Assembly (NCBI GenBank): GCA_020086605.1 | Contig: JACBWW010000015.1 | Span: 25,114,483-25,178,482, forward strand | Length of the DNA stretch: 64,000 nucleotides | Direction of reading: 5' to 3' | Source: Lanius collurio | Lineage: Eukaryota > Chordata > Aves > Passeriformes > Laniidae | Shown: piece by piece, positions 1 to 14,042 of the stretch | Numbering within the stretch: position 1 is the first letter of the stretch | Layout of the letters: every line of letters starts with the position of its first letter | Notes under the pieces: generated by a model | Seen by the model: the letters and a program-made list of their open reading frames with translations, nothing else | Databases searched by the model: none | What the model was told of the DNA's origin: nothing | Program-made: the position numbers and the translations under genes

Positions 1-1810
1 AACCAGCCATGCCCACAGCTGCACTTAACCCCAGTGGCGCAGGGAAAATGCAAGGTATTGTGCCTGGGGAGGGGCAAAAGCACAAGAGTGGAGAGTGACT
101 TTCTCCCATTTAAACATGTGTCCATTGAGTTCTCCTCTGAGATTTTACACAGCTCATGTAAGCTCTGATCCCTGTTAGACTTTTGCTCTGTCCCTGTTCC
201 TGGCAAGCAACTTTGGCTTAAGGATTTGGCTCCTTTCAGTCTACAGGCCAATACTTGTAGCTTGAGATAATTTCCACTATAAAGACTCACTTTAAAAGGT
301 GTTGAGGTGCAGCTTCATGGTAATGCCAATTTATTTGTAAAAGTCAAAAAGCCCACAAAACTTTGAAAACTATTTCAAACTCATAATAAGCTGAAACCTT
401 CTGAGGACTCAACCACAGGGTTAAAAACTAATATTACAGTTCACCTGGCCACAGCTACAATGCAGTGATACACATCACACAAAAATTAGTGGTTTGGTAT
501 TTCACACTGAAGTCACGGCTCACAAAGCAAAGTCTGCTCTCATCTCCATGAACCAGCTCAGCCACACCTTGTACACTCCAACAAAGTGAAGCTCAAGGTC
601 AGTATCTGAAAGGATATATAAAGATCTCATTTGTCTCTACATAACACGCAGACTTTATACTCAAGTTAGCAAACCTAAAATGCAGGTGACTTTCAAATCT
701 TACTGTTTAAGCACTCAAGAACTAAAATACTCAGAATCATCAGTTGTTTAACATGATTGATGTTTTCCAAATGGAGAGAGATAGCTTTGGGGTTTTGGGT
801 CAGGTTCAAATGCATCCAGCTTCTCTATAAAAATAAAATAATACTACTGTGATTTGACAGACAGTATTTCCATGCCTGCAATCAAAATGGACACTTCCTC
901 AGCTCCAAAGCCTCTCTTTCTCTTCACTGCTAAGAAGCATCACTTCATTACCTTGGACCAATGCTGAGAAAGGGAAATTTATTATTAAATTCAAAAGATT
1001 GTTTCATTATAACCTTGCTGGTCTGTAGATAGTTCATAAGCTACCATACACACACATCAGCCACTCTCTACCATTTGTCAATTTGGATGTCCCGTATATC
1101 AGTATAGATGGGAAAAAAAGTTATTATGTCCAATGTCCCTTGCTTGCACAAAAGTTCATACAGAATTTGATGTTTCAAATCGCACACTTGACAATTTTAT
1201 TGTTGTCAGTGATAAAGGAAAAAGCTCAAATGAAACCAGTGTCCTTTGCTGTCAAAGACAAGGGTATCTCATGTCTTGAATGCCATCACAGGCAGGAAAT
1301 TGCCTGCCCTGGTTTCAAAGAGAGATTTCTGGAAGAAGAAGGGAATGACTTCTTGACAAACAGCACTCTTTTTGAAAATTGTCTGTCAATCAAGGAAACC
1401 AAATCTCTGATTAGATGTTAACTCTTTCAAGTTGTCCTAATGTTGCCCACACAGCATATTTGGGTGCTTTCTTTAGGACAATGATATTTGTCAGACAGTA
1501 GCTTAGTCTCCACAATTTCATAACCAAAGTTTTTCGGCCAATGCCTTCAATTTACCAAAAAACACCTTGTCTGTTTTAGTCACCATTTATTCATAATTTG
1601 TCATGCCAAATGTGTTAATTCCCTCAGTGCTCAAATACCCCTTTGATTTGATTCAGAAACCTGGGAAGAGGCCACAACAGCATTCACAGCTCGCACCAGA
1701 CTTAAGGAAACATGGGGTCCAGGAGCCAATTGGCAAGGGCAAAATTCTACAGCCCCAGCCCAGACAACGGGAACATTCAGCAGGGAGGCTGTGCAACAGT
1801 ATCTTGTCTT

Positions 1811-1827
1811 AAAAAAAAAAAAAAAAA
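1811..1827. repeat. Poly(A) run (17 nt)
   Basis: Uninterrupted A tract followed by CACAAAAAAACCC. Simple sequence with no element attached that I can see. Confidence 0.9.
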
Positions 1828-4800
1828 CACAAAAAAACCCAAACCATATAAAGAAAGAGGATCCCAGCACAGGGAAATCAGATGATGCCTGTTTGCTTTG
1901 TGATTACAAGAGTACATATCTCCCATAGACAGCAGCTGGATCAGTTTTAGGAAAGCCCCTGTCTGAAAATCTGTCCCTTCTGTTTAGGAACCCCACAGCT
2001 CCTGTTCCCGAAGACATGGAGTTTTTTATTGGTGTTTGTACAGTACCTAGAGGAACAACACTATGACTTGCACTGGGGACATCTCTGGGCATGACTTCAA
2101 AATAAATTTAAGCACTGAGGATGGAAGCTGTGGAGCTACAGAAGAGAAAACAAGGAAGTGTGTTCAATGGAAGTTCACAGCAGCTCTTCCCTCTCCTCTG
2201 TGGGGCATCAGTTAGGACTGACAAACCGTTTGCCAGGGAAGGCAGAAAGGAGATTTTTTTCCAAAATCACACAAGATATCAGGAAATTTTAAACTTGAAG
2301 ACTGTACAAAAAAGAGCAGCATGTCATACAGTGAAAAGAGTTAGGATATTGCCTACAGTAAGATGTTAAAAAAGTCAAAACAGAATCAGGGATCAGACAC
2401 TTGTGCTGCACTTCAAAGTTGCAACAACAATCACTAACAAGGTTATATAACCTTCTTCTTCAGGATTAAAAGTAATCTCTATGATAAAGTTAATATAAAA
2501 GTCAGATAAACCAGTTTCTGCCCACTCGTCTCTCTCTCAAGGTAACTGGGTAAAGTGTTCAGGAGGCTTTCAAACCACTGGGAGGTAACTCACTAAATCT
2601 TTTCACAGCATGCTCTGGGTCTGATTGGAAGTGGAATTTCAGCCCATGCATCATTTAGCTGCTTTTGCAATTTTTATCTGAGTTGCTCTCCACTCTGAGG
2701 CCACATCTGGCAATATCTACAAACTCTTGCTACTCATGAAAGTGTGATGAATACCAGGGTTTGCCAAGGAGATTCATATTAAATCTAACAGCTTTATAAT
2801 AGTCAATAACCTACCTGTCAGGTCCAAGTATTTTATTAAAGACCATACTAATAGCTTTTCTCTAAAATTACAATATTGAATTCCATAGGTGGGCTACACC
2901 GTGAAAAAAGGCAATGTCACCTTTTCTATTTTTGTAGCTAAATAAATATATGTGTGTGCAGGGGGAATCTACATTAGTCCACTGCCCACTTTTGAAACAT
3001 CACATCTCTCCTGACACACAGTGGCATTTACTTTCCTCCATGCACTTTGATTTCTGGGCTGCCTCTCTACATTTCTCTCTGCTGAATTTTGTCTCAGACA
3101 ATCTCCTACAGAAACTGCTTTATTTCACTCACTGTCAGATATATTTTCCCCCTCATCCTTTCCAATAGGGTAGGATTACTTTTGACTAACACCAGCTGCA
3201 GACTGCATGCTCCTTTGAAGCATCTTGAAGTGGTGATAGTGAGAAAAGCATGGGATGGGCGTAGCTGGAATATGATTCAGTTGGACTATTCATTATAAGG
3301 ATAAAAAGTCAAATGTCATAATTTAGGAAGCAGCACCTTGCTCTACCTCCTAACCTAGTCTCTCATCACAGCACCTAATCTCACATCACTGCCCAACACA
3401 GTTAATTCCTCCCATCTCTGACACTTCCTGGTAAAAAACATCTTGTCCTCCCTTGAGATTGCTTTGCAGACTTGAGCTTCCCCAAAGGGCTCAGATTTCT
3501 CCCCAACAGACTTCCCAGAGAATGAGCAAACACTTGCAAATGATTCTTGGGTCACAAACACCACAATACATCACACCATGCTCATAAACAGAACAGGTGC
3601 TCCCTACAAAACCAGCACAAAGAATTTCCTCCCTTAATCTCTGCTTGTTTTGCAGGCAGCAGATCAAAGGCTCAGCCACTGGACTACCAGCATTGACTAG
3701 CACTCTCTCACACCACCACAAGCAAGAGGAAATGCAGCTGTTCTTGAACTCCCCTCACTGCAATTACAAGCTCACTCAACCTGCATAATTCCTGGAGGAG
3801 ACACCTGTGTACTCCCACAGACTCATCTTACCCAATAAGCTTTTCCCCAGCACTCTCAGCCATGGCCAGAGCCAGGGCTTAAGTGGGTGATATGGGTGGA
3901 CACTGCAGGTGAAGACCTAGGTGAAGCTGGAATAGGCAATTAGGGGGGCCATGAGTCCCTGATAATTTTCTACACGTGCTGCACAAGCTTGGTACAGCTT
4001 GGACATTTCATTTTGAAGCCTAAATATAGCAGGAGATACAACAGAAACCAAAGTTGGAGGCTGGAGCAGAAAAATAGCAGCTGAGGTCTAGGAGACCACC
4101 TTTGCTGTTGTGGTGGGTAGGTCCTGCCATTGTCCCAAAACACAATCCTTGCTCCAGACTAGCACCTAGGGCAATGTGTGTGGCTCCTCCTATCAAAACC
4201 ATACTTTTTCCATGTAATAAAATCATTATTTCTAATTTTTGCTGATGGCCAGAGAGGCCTAGTCCATTTCCACCAGACACAGAGAGCACATAAAGATGGG
4301 CAAGAGCAACTAGAGAAATTAGTCATACATGGAATGCAAAGAGTAAAAAAAAAAAAAGGGCATTTTTTGATGCTACAAAGGTGTGAGTTCTGCCACCCTC
4401 TTCTTGATTCTTCTACATGCCTTGCAGAAATACTGATGGGAGTATGATGGGAGAAAGAGAGGTCAAAGAGAGGTCTTTTATTACAAGTTGCAGCTGAGTC
4501 CTGCTAAATATTGCAGGTGATGGTCCCAAATAGTCTCCCTGACTGACCCCAGTGGGAATAGCTTGCCTGGAATAGGGCTCATCTGGAAATGCAAGTGTTG
4601 AAACCAGGCAGGAATGCTAAAGGCTATGGTTCCCAAGCCAACAACTTAAAAAGGAAGTGCCACTTGATACAGCCCCTCAGGATGCTACCCGAAAGCCTGC
4701 ATATTTTTCTGTGGGTACAACGTGTGCATGCATGTAGGGGAGTGTGTGCACACATCATCTTCTTGTGTTACTGTGAACAGCATGAGAAACACCAAGCCTT

Positions 4801-7800
4801 TGAGCCATCAGTTCCAAGGAACAGAGCTGTTCACCCTGCAAGTGCTTAGGGAGAGACACAGGGAATGGATCCCTGTCCATCTCCTAAGATGCCCTCTCTA
4901 GTCAACAGCAAAATGGAGACCCCTCCACAGGCAGCCTTTAAACAGAAGCAGAAAATAAATACAGGCTAAAGTTCCTTTTCCAGTCCTTCCCCTAAAAGCG
5001 ACAATACAAGGTTTAACTGAGGGCAAGCCTCCTCCTTGTGGTGTAGCCCTGACCCCAGAAACAGCTGTGTCTGGATGAAAGGCAGATGTTTGTTCCAGCC
5101 AGCTGGGGTCAGTGATTCAAAACATCTGCCCACTGCCAGCAGAGCCCATGGGAGTGAGCAGAGCAAACCTCCCCAAAGAGAAACTAGAAAAAGGTCTAAT
5201 GAGTAGACTTCTCGAGGTTCCCAGCAAGGTTTGTTGTTGTGCTGGATCTGCCCTGCTTTTGGTGGGGCAGCACACTGAGTCCTGCTTCACTCTTTAAGAG
5301 GGGGAAGCGGTTGGAGTTGATTTTCTCATTTGTATTCCCACTCAGAAGCAAGCAGCTGATCGGTTCTTCGGAATTCACAGCAGGTATCCAGCCAAACCAC
5401 TGTGTGCCCTTTAGATGGATTAATCTACCTGCTCCCAGCCTCACTCTCCAACTCCCTCTCCACCTGAGCTGCTATGTCGTATTCCTCATCATGCCACAGG
5501 AGTTGTGTTCCCATTTCCTCTCTTGTCTGAACACTCTCATTGGACTGCAGGACACAAGACAACAAAAGCAAGGATCTGTGCTAGTGCTGCAGCCCTCTTT
5601 CCTGATGTAGCCAGCAAGATTTGCTGGCAGCATGCTCCCAGGACACCCAGCTCTGAGCTGATCAGCATGGCATGCTCCTTCCTTCTCCACTTCCAAAATG
5701 TAATGCCAAATGAGCCATCAAAATTTACAGGAAAATGTTGAATTCATTTTGCAACAACTAAATTTTTCCTTGTTACTACAATATATAGAGAGAATAATTA
5801 TTTCTGAAAGGCCTTTTCATACTCCATGGAGTATTAAATAGACAACACTGGATTTCCCTTAGTTGAAATTACTTCCTCTGTCAAGGTAAATCCTGCCCTC
5901 AGGCCCCCTCCATCTCATCTTCATTTTGCTGGCTTTAGCAGACTGCTTCTCCCTGAATGACTGAATGTGACCACTGTAACTAAATCAATCATCTGTCTAG
6001 AGGTGGATACCCACATTTATTTATCTGGATCAAGAATGCTGTTGATAATGGATCATTAAAAATTACACTTTTCAAGCCACAGGTATCATGACCCTGACTG
6101 GCAAAGAATGAGCTTTCAGATAAGAAAGAAGGCTTAGGAGGGTCAATTAGGTTAAATTGGCTTGGATCATCATCCTCTGATATACAGGCTTTATTAAAGC
6201 CTGTAGTTGGAGACAAAAGCTTATCTTCACTTCTGCACAATTATTTATAAAACGTGGCTGCACAATTTGGGGATTGCCAACACATGATATCCACTACCAA
6301 CAAATCTGAGATTATTAAACATTTGAGCCCATCAGATTATAAAGACAAAGGTCATTTTGTAGAAAAGATAGGAAGGACAAAACCACCATTCTTCTGTCAA
6401 GCTACACTCAAGCCTCTGCAGAGCATGACTGGCTTGTGAAATAGAACACCGCAGGTCTGAAAGGAGTCAGTCAGCCGTGAGTCACCTGAGCCCTTCGTCT
6501 CGGCACTCAGATGGGGCTTCCCTAGCCTGAAAATGTTTTGATGGCTCCAGCAATGTCACAAAGCAATCTCCTGTTATGAGCATTTGCTCTGGGGAAGGAG
6601 AGAGAAACCTCTCTTAAGTCTTTCTCAAACAGATTTTCTCATCTGTCTTTCTAGACATCTGTTTCTAAGTAAAAGGGAAAAATATGCTTGCAATGAACCT
6701 GGTCATTGAGCCCAAAGACAACGAGCTGCTCTTATGGTTTTCTGTTCCCCAGGGCAATCTCATAGCCTTTTCTTTGACAAAGTCTACAGGAGTAGGGTTC
6801 CTACTTGTTTTCGTACTGTCCATCATCTGGTTTTGCTGGAGGGTACCTCGCTGCCCCTCCTCTTCCTTGCTGAGCCACACATCCTTGCTCTGTGGGATCT
6901 GGCAAGTGCATTGCTGATGATTTGCTGTACCTCTTGGTTTCCAAATGCCTGAGGTCAACCCTTAGGTATTTCAGCCAAGAGGGAAGCCAGATTGCTTGAC
7001 GGGAGGCATCCAGAATACCTTCGGAATGAGTACACAGCACCTGGTGATCATCAGCAGCATTTTTCCTATTGTGATGTTGCTCTCACACCTCATCATTGTG
7101 TGACAGAATTTGCAAGAAAGGCATGGGAACTGGGAGCACTCAAATCCCAGCCTCATTTCTGCTCCCTGCTTGCCATTTGGCTTGGAGTAAGATATTCATA
7201 ACCTTACACATCCACTTTTGAAGGTATCATGAGGACTCATCACACATCTATGTTTATAAATAATAGCTTCTACATGCAGTATTATGTGGTTTGCAGTCAG
7301 CGCAACGGTGAGCTTGGTCAGGGTAGCACAGCCCTTCTGATACATCCAAGGAATCCTGAGCACCACTGCAAAGATACCTTCCAAATAAATCCTGTCCTTG
7401 GAAAGATACTCTAAGATGGATTTGGAGAGCTTCCTGTGTTTTTGTTCTATTCATGGCATTCCCCCTCTTACATGCTCTCTTAATACTGGGGGGAAAAACA
7501 ATTGCAAAAATCTGTCACTTTTTTGTCACTAGAAAGTGCAAAAATTTGTTGAGATCTTGTCTCTGTTTAATTCATCCCAAATATACATGCATGCCATAAA
7601 GATCGGACCAGTGAGAAGAAAATCCCTTCTTTATAGAGCAAGAAGCACATTTTGCTAAAGCATGCATTCATAGAACAAATTTTATGAGATAAATGTCTGC
7701 CTTTTCACCATATATTTTATAATTTGTCAGATAAATCTTACATATATGTGCAATAGGCACATGTTTAAAAAGGGAGAAAATGCATGCATTTTTTGCCCAC

Positions 7801-10800
7801 ATTTAGCCTGAAGTGGCTTCATTATTTATTACTTCAACTTGCTGCTGCTGTGATTGAGAGCTGGAGAAAAGGGAGCCTTCAAGCAGGGATCATGGGAATA
7901 TAAAGGGAATTGGCACTCACAAGTTGCTGAGAAAGTCTTGGGCTTGTGGCCTCATTTTGACTCCTATCAATGCCAAGTGTAAAATAATAGTCTGATTCAG
8001 AGCTAAATACCATCTAGATTTCCCACTGAGTCCATTAATTCTCTTCTTTTATTGTGGTAGAAAGTATTAAATACCTCAGATTAGAATCAAGGTTCCATGC
8101 AGGATCTGTATTCCAGTTACACAGCATCCTTTCCCAATTCGAGACATTGTATTGATTTGTTTGGGGGTAGGTGGGATTCTTTTTTTTTTTTTCTGCCAAC
8201 TTAAAGAAGTAATTTATTCTTTCTTTAAGTTGCAGTTCAAATTGCAGATGTCTTTGTCAAGCTGCTTCCTATCAGAACTGGTGCATTAGCAAGGAGAATA
8301 GTTGTTCATGAAGGAATATGCAAGTAGTGGACCTGTTTTCTCTGGTCAAATCACCTCTCTGCAATCTTTCAGGATTATCATCACCAAAGAGTTCCAAAGT
8401 GACACCTGCTAGGCACTGTCTAGCTAACTATTTGAAGCTCTTCTGTTTCTGCTGAAGTTTTGGCAGCCAGCCTGTAAAGTGTGACTCTGAGCAGTGTTTC
8501 CACAACATAATGCTTCTAGGAATGAGACAAACTACTTTTTCTAGCCAGCGTAAGAGACATTTGCCTCCCTACCACCACGAAAACAATATTAAGCAGCTGC
8601 TCAGCACTGCTTTCTGAAGGCACTTCTGTCACCGATCAGCAGAATTTAATAACATCCAGATTTAATCCCTCAGACCTGAGCTGAGCTCCCAGCAGAGGCA
8701 CAGGATGTATCAAGGGAGTATTTTGAAATTCAAGTTCTCTCACAGGCAGCTGGAGCTATTCTGGGTTGAAATATTTAGCCAGGGCCAGATGAACAGATTT
8801 GACAGGACAGTGGCAAATTCTACTTTAAAGTTTACTTCTTTTCACTTGGTGCTTCACTCTTGTAAGAAGGCCAGAAAAAAGTTCCCTCATCAATCCTTTT
8901 TATTTTTTTTTCAATCCTTTCATTTGGCAAACTCAAGGTCTCATTTGAGAAATGCAAGGAAAGGGACTAGTTTGGCTGGAAAGATGAGCAGTCTAGATGA
9001 TGCCTAGCACATCAAGCAAAAGCATCTTTGGAGTGCCCATCACCAGCTTCTTTCAGGGGACATCACTCTGTAGCATCAGTGAATTTCCCAGCTGATAGGA
9101 AGTTGCTCTAAGTGCTGTAAAACAGCAGACTCACCATTCCAGGCTTTGTGGTCCTTAGGGGGAGGTGAGCATACTCCAAAGATGATCAATGCACTCAGTA
9201 TTGTCCCAGGATCCCAAGCTGGATGCTTCCAGTGACGGTGGGAACCCTCCACATCTCCTGTTGCACCTCATCCTTCTCTGCCCAGCTACAAAATAAATAA
9301 ATGAAAGAAGTCATACCATTAGCTACTCTTCATAATATTTTTTCTGACTTGTGATGGAGGAAGCTTGCTAAGGTGGGTGGGAAGAAATATTTGATTATGC
9401 CAAATTATTCATTGAGACTTGCATAAAGCCCAATATCTATGTTACCAAAAGTTGATCCTATAGGGCAGATGGTATCCCTGCTCCTGCCTTAGTGTTTTGC
9501 CCTGTCACTTTGCCCCACAGCACCACCTCTCCAGTCTTCATCTTGTAGTCTGTACTCTTCTCACTGTTTCCATAGTTATGTTTGCACTCTTCTCAGTTTG
9601 TTTTCTCTTCAGCCCTTCCAAATACTAACCACTCTTCAGCATTTGCTGTCAGCTCCCAGCTGAACCTCTTCACACAAATCACTGTTTCTCCAGCCTTTCA
9701 GGTGATCCTGTTCAGGGTCCTGGTTTTGTTCTTACAGCCATCTTATTGCTAAATACACCTCGACTCCTCCCACCTAAACAAGGAGTGTTAGCCACGTGGG
9801 ATGGGACTTCACCTCACCTGCAGCATACTTGGAAGCAAAATCAAGAGAAACATCTCTCTTCATCTCCATGAACATATAAATAAATTCCAGAGGAGTGGTA
9901 TTTCAAAGTTTATTTTAATTGTGAAACAGTTTGCAAAGTTGACGCTCTCAGCCAAGAAATGGTTCTTCCTTTTCACTCCTTATCCCGTGATAAATGCCCT
10001 GCTGGAAGGAACCATCAGTCTTGCGTACAGTGCAGAGTTTTGTACCCTTTTCCCCCACAGATGAAGTTTCTTGGCAGAACAGAGCCAAATATCCTTTTTG
10101 GCTTGATAACAGGCATCCTGGGGGAGGTCTGGTCCAGTGCACAGGCTATTCTTATGGGAAGGCAATGTGTAACTAGAGAAGAACAAGACATGAAAACTTC
10201 CAAGATACCACCTGAGGAAGATGTGTTCTAACCTGAAAACATAAACTGATTTTTTTTTTTTTTAAACCACTATTTTGATATTTTTTCCTTATTTTTGGGA
10301 ATTTTAAAGCCTGCCTTAGATACCTCTTCTCTTGCTAGCAAGTGGTCTGGAAAAATCATGACAGAACTTCTGCAACTCTTGAATTTAAACCAGAGATGCC
10401 AAGAGCCTACCTCAGTTGTCCTTCACTAGCCATATTACTTAATAATAATTCTTAGAAGATTGAAATGACTTCTCATCGCTCAGAAATCAGCAATGTTGTG
10501 GGTTTGGTTGGCAGAAGTAATTTATCCATGTTTCCAAAACAAATAAGCAAATCTACATACCTTTTTCTTAACAATTTTGAGCCAGAAGTTCAGCTGATAG
10601 CAGCTGGTATAATTCCATGGTTTTCAATGCATCTGGGACAATTCCCATTGGCTGGGTAATGAATTGTCATGAGTGAATGAGGAGTGATCAAAGAAACATT
10701 TGGTTTCAGCAAAATGAGATTACAAATGAGCAATCCTAGTTTGATTTTTTTTTTCTTTTCTTTTGGTCTCAGACAGTTATGGGTAGTGAGATTTTATTCA

Positions 10801-13800
10801 GAGATTCCTGGGCTTTTACAACCATTTTTTTTTTCCCCTATGAACTTGTGTTCCACCTGCAGATAATCATCCCTGAAAATTCTCCCCCAAAGAAATACTA
10901 AATTCAGCTTTCAAAGTTATCTCAGCAGTAGATGGCACTGCGGGGACTGAAACCTGAAAGGGAAAAACCAAGACGAAAATTTTGCTCTCAGAAAGGACTG
11001 TCAGGATTATAATTGCTATAAAATATCCCACACATGCAGGTTACCCTAATAACCACATATTGATTACAAATTTTTTCCATAATTGCAATTTTAATGCATG
11101 GAGTTTCTAAGGGCTTTGCACATGCTCTGTTGTAGAAGAAAAAGAGGTTGCATAACTGCAAGCTAATGGGAAGCCTACTAGAAATTAAATTTTGATTCGT
11201 GTATTATTATCACAACATATACCTTTTAGTTAAGCTTTTTTGCAGTGTTTATCTGGCTTAAAAGGTAATGAAGGAGCTTTCTATTGTGGGAAGCATTTGA
11301 TTTACAGCCTGCAAAATATTCTTGTTCTTAGGTAACAGGATTACACTGAGTTTTTTGCTAGGCCTAATCTCTATTAAGTATTGTTAAAAAATGCTGTTAT
11401 ACTTTAAAGCATGAAGATGTGTAAAAGTCAGAGGGACTGATGCTGTTAATTGCATGTGCTGTATCTCTTTGAGAAAAGCTGAAGGAAAAAAGGGTTCCCA
11501 TGATCTAATCCCACAGAAAGCAAAGTGGCTTCCTTATTATAAGGGTGAGCTCACTCCCACCACCACAAGAGATCTCCATTTGATTTCAGATTCAAGTGAT
11601 TCATCATCATCTGGTCTTTAAAGCAAACCTTTCTCACAGACCATTGGACCTGCAAGGTCCGTTTCCATCAGTGTGGGTAATTTTGGGGCGATCCTGACAG
11701 TAGTGATGTGCTTGCTGGTGCTCTAGCAAACCATCCTCTCTATGCCATGAGAGCATTTCCTGCTTCAGCACTGCATCTGGAAACCAGGGATGAAAATGTA
11801 CATCAGGGAGGGGATGTGCTTGGTGCCAGCAAGTCTCTGAAGGGCAGGAGCCAGATTTGGAGCCTGCTGGTGGAGTTACAGAGACCATCACAGCTAAGGG
11901 AGAGCTCCATGTGAGTGCAGCTCCTCTGCCAGGAGTAAATGCTGAAGGGTGCATAGTGGGGGCACATCAACATCCCAGATCAGCACCTTTGTCTCCTGCA
12001 TCTTCCATCTGAAAACAGAAGACCACGGCTTTCCAGGGGGACATTTCAAACTCCAATGGCCAAGCTTGTGAAGTCCCAGGGTTGAATTGATAGGTGTTTA
12101 AAGGTAAGGAAACTTGGAAACTTGCAGCTGCCATTAAGGAAATTGCTCTAGCATATCTCACTTCAAGGACCCTCTTCCATTCTTTCGGTTTCTCTGGGAT
12201 TTTAGGCTTTGAGGCAGGCAACTAACACCTCTATTTTGACCTAAAAACCTCAAGCCCAAGGAGGAGGATATGCTTCCTTTGCAAAACCATGCACAAAAGC
12301 TGAATAAATTACAAATGTATTTCTCTGCATCACAATTGTATGTGTAAGTACCAGGCTGTGCTAACTCTTGGTAAGCGAGCATTTGCTTGGAAGAGGTGGG
12401 GTAAAAGATTAAAAAGCTGAGAGAAAGTACTTCCTCATATATTAAAAAAAAAAAAAATTGTACAAGACATTTCTTCTGCAGCAAAACCCTGCCTGCATTT
12501 GCAGCTGCAACATGTGTGAAAACAAAAAGCACCACTTAGGGCAAACTTTTCCAAAATAAGAAAATCTTATAAAATATGCACTGAAACAAAAGAAAATTAA
12601 ACCAGTGCGCTCACTAATGATGTGTGTGCCAGCAGCTCACTCTTCTAGGTGCTGCTTGCAGAAGTCACTAGAAAAGAAAGAGAAAGCACTGTTGCAGGGA
12701 TTAATCCTGCATTGATCAAAGGTTTAGCTGGGTATCACATTAAGCACTCACCAACACCACTAGGCTGAACACCAGTTTTGGGGTTGCACATTTCATGCCT
12801 GTACCAATATTATTCATCCCATTGCTGCTTATCCTAGTTTCTGAGGAATGAAGAGCTGCTCAAGGAGTTGGTACACTTTGAACCAGCTGGGACATCCAAA
12901 GTGGATATTTTTTCCCTTTCTTTTATTTTTTCTTTGCTTCTCAGTCTGTAAGTTACTGAAATTGGGAAAAAGCATTCTTGTATTACAAACATTTCTGTTA
13001 TTTAACTGAAAAAAAAAGTCAAAACAAATCACCGAATATCATTCTGAACACTGGTAACTTTTGTCACCATGCCAGCACATGACTAAAAAAAACCCGACAG
13101 AAATTATTTTTGAAAATAACTAGCCATTTCCTCTTCAATCTTTTCATCTCCTTTCACTTTATTTTGGTTGAAAAGCAACAATAGAATGTCAGAGGTGGGA
13201 AGAAAGACATTTTCATGACAGGATTGTGGAATATGCAATGGCTTGGGGAAAAACACTTCTTTCCAGTCTCATTTCTATTCAATAACTCAGTAGGCTTTCC
13301 TATTTTTATGTACACATACACATGTACAAATGTGCAGGTGGTGCCAGGATAATTTTATCTGCATTTACAGAGCATTTCCTACTTTGCCTTTGTCATCCTT
13401 GTTGTTTATAAATAATAATCATTATCCAAAATTTTCATTTGAGAAGCAGATCATGCCAGGAATATAAAGATGGTGGCAACTCATTTACCTGTGATCCTAA
13501 AATAAAAATCGACATATTCTGCCCTTGAGTTGTGTTGCAAGAAGAAAAAGAGTGTAGTGTTGTTGCCTTGTTTGGGTTTTGGATTTCCCCTGCTTCCAAA
13601 AGAAACAAAGGGATTGAAGCATTAAAGGCAGCTAGGTAGCATACATTACTGTTGTTCTCAAAGAACAAAGCCTTTGTTTTAAGAGATTTTAATATGTTTT
13701 ACCTGCTTCCATCCATCTCCCACTTTTCTGTTCCTCTGTCTGCCCTAAAATTTCACAGCAATATCTTACGCAGAGAGAGCTTCACTAAATGTCATTTCAG

Positions 13801-13950
13801 AGTGGATAAACTCCACCAAGATCTGGAGCAATGCATGGGGTTTCCAGGTGTGGAGAGTCAATCACTTCTTTTGCACCCATTTATCAGACCAAAACTAAAC
13901 CAGGGCACTCAAGTGGCTGCCAAAACATGAACTTGGAAGTCTTCACATGT

Positions 13951-14042
13951 ATATGTAAATATATATGATAGGTATTTTTATATATTATATATAACATATT
14001 ACAATATTTGTAATATATATTATATATATTATTTTATTTTTT
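13951..14042. repeat. AT-rich low-complexity stretch with inverted repeats
   Basis: About 90 nt made almost only of A and T with TATA alternation. It contains a perfect inverted repeat with 9-nt arms ATATTACAA / TTGTAATAT at 13996-14004 and 14008-14016, separated by 3 nt. Probably a decayed (TA)n microsatellite able to form a hairpin. Confidence 0.85.
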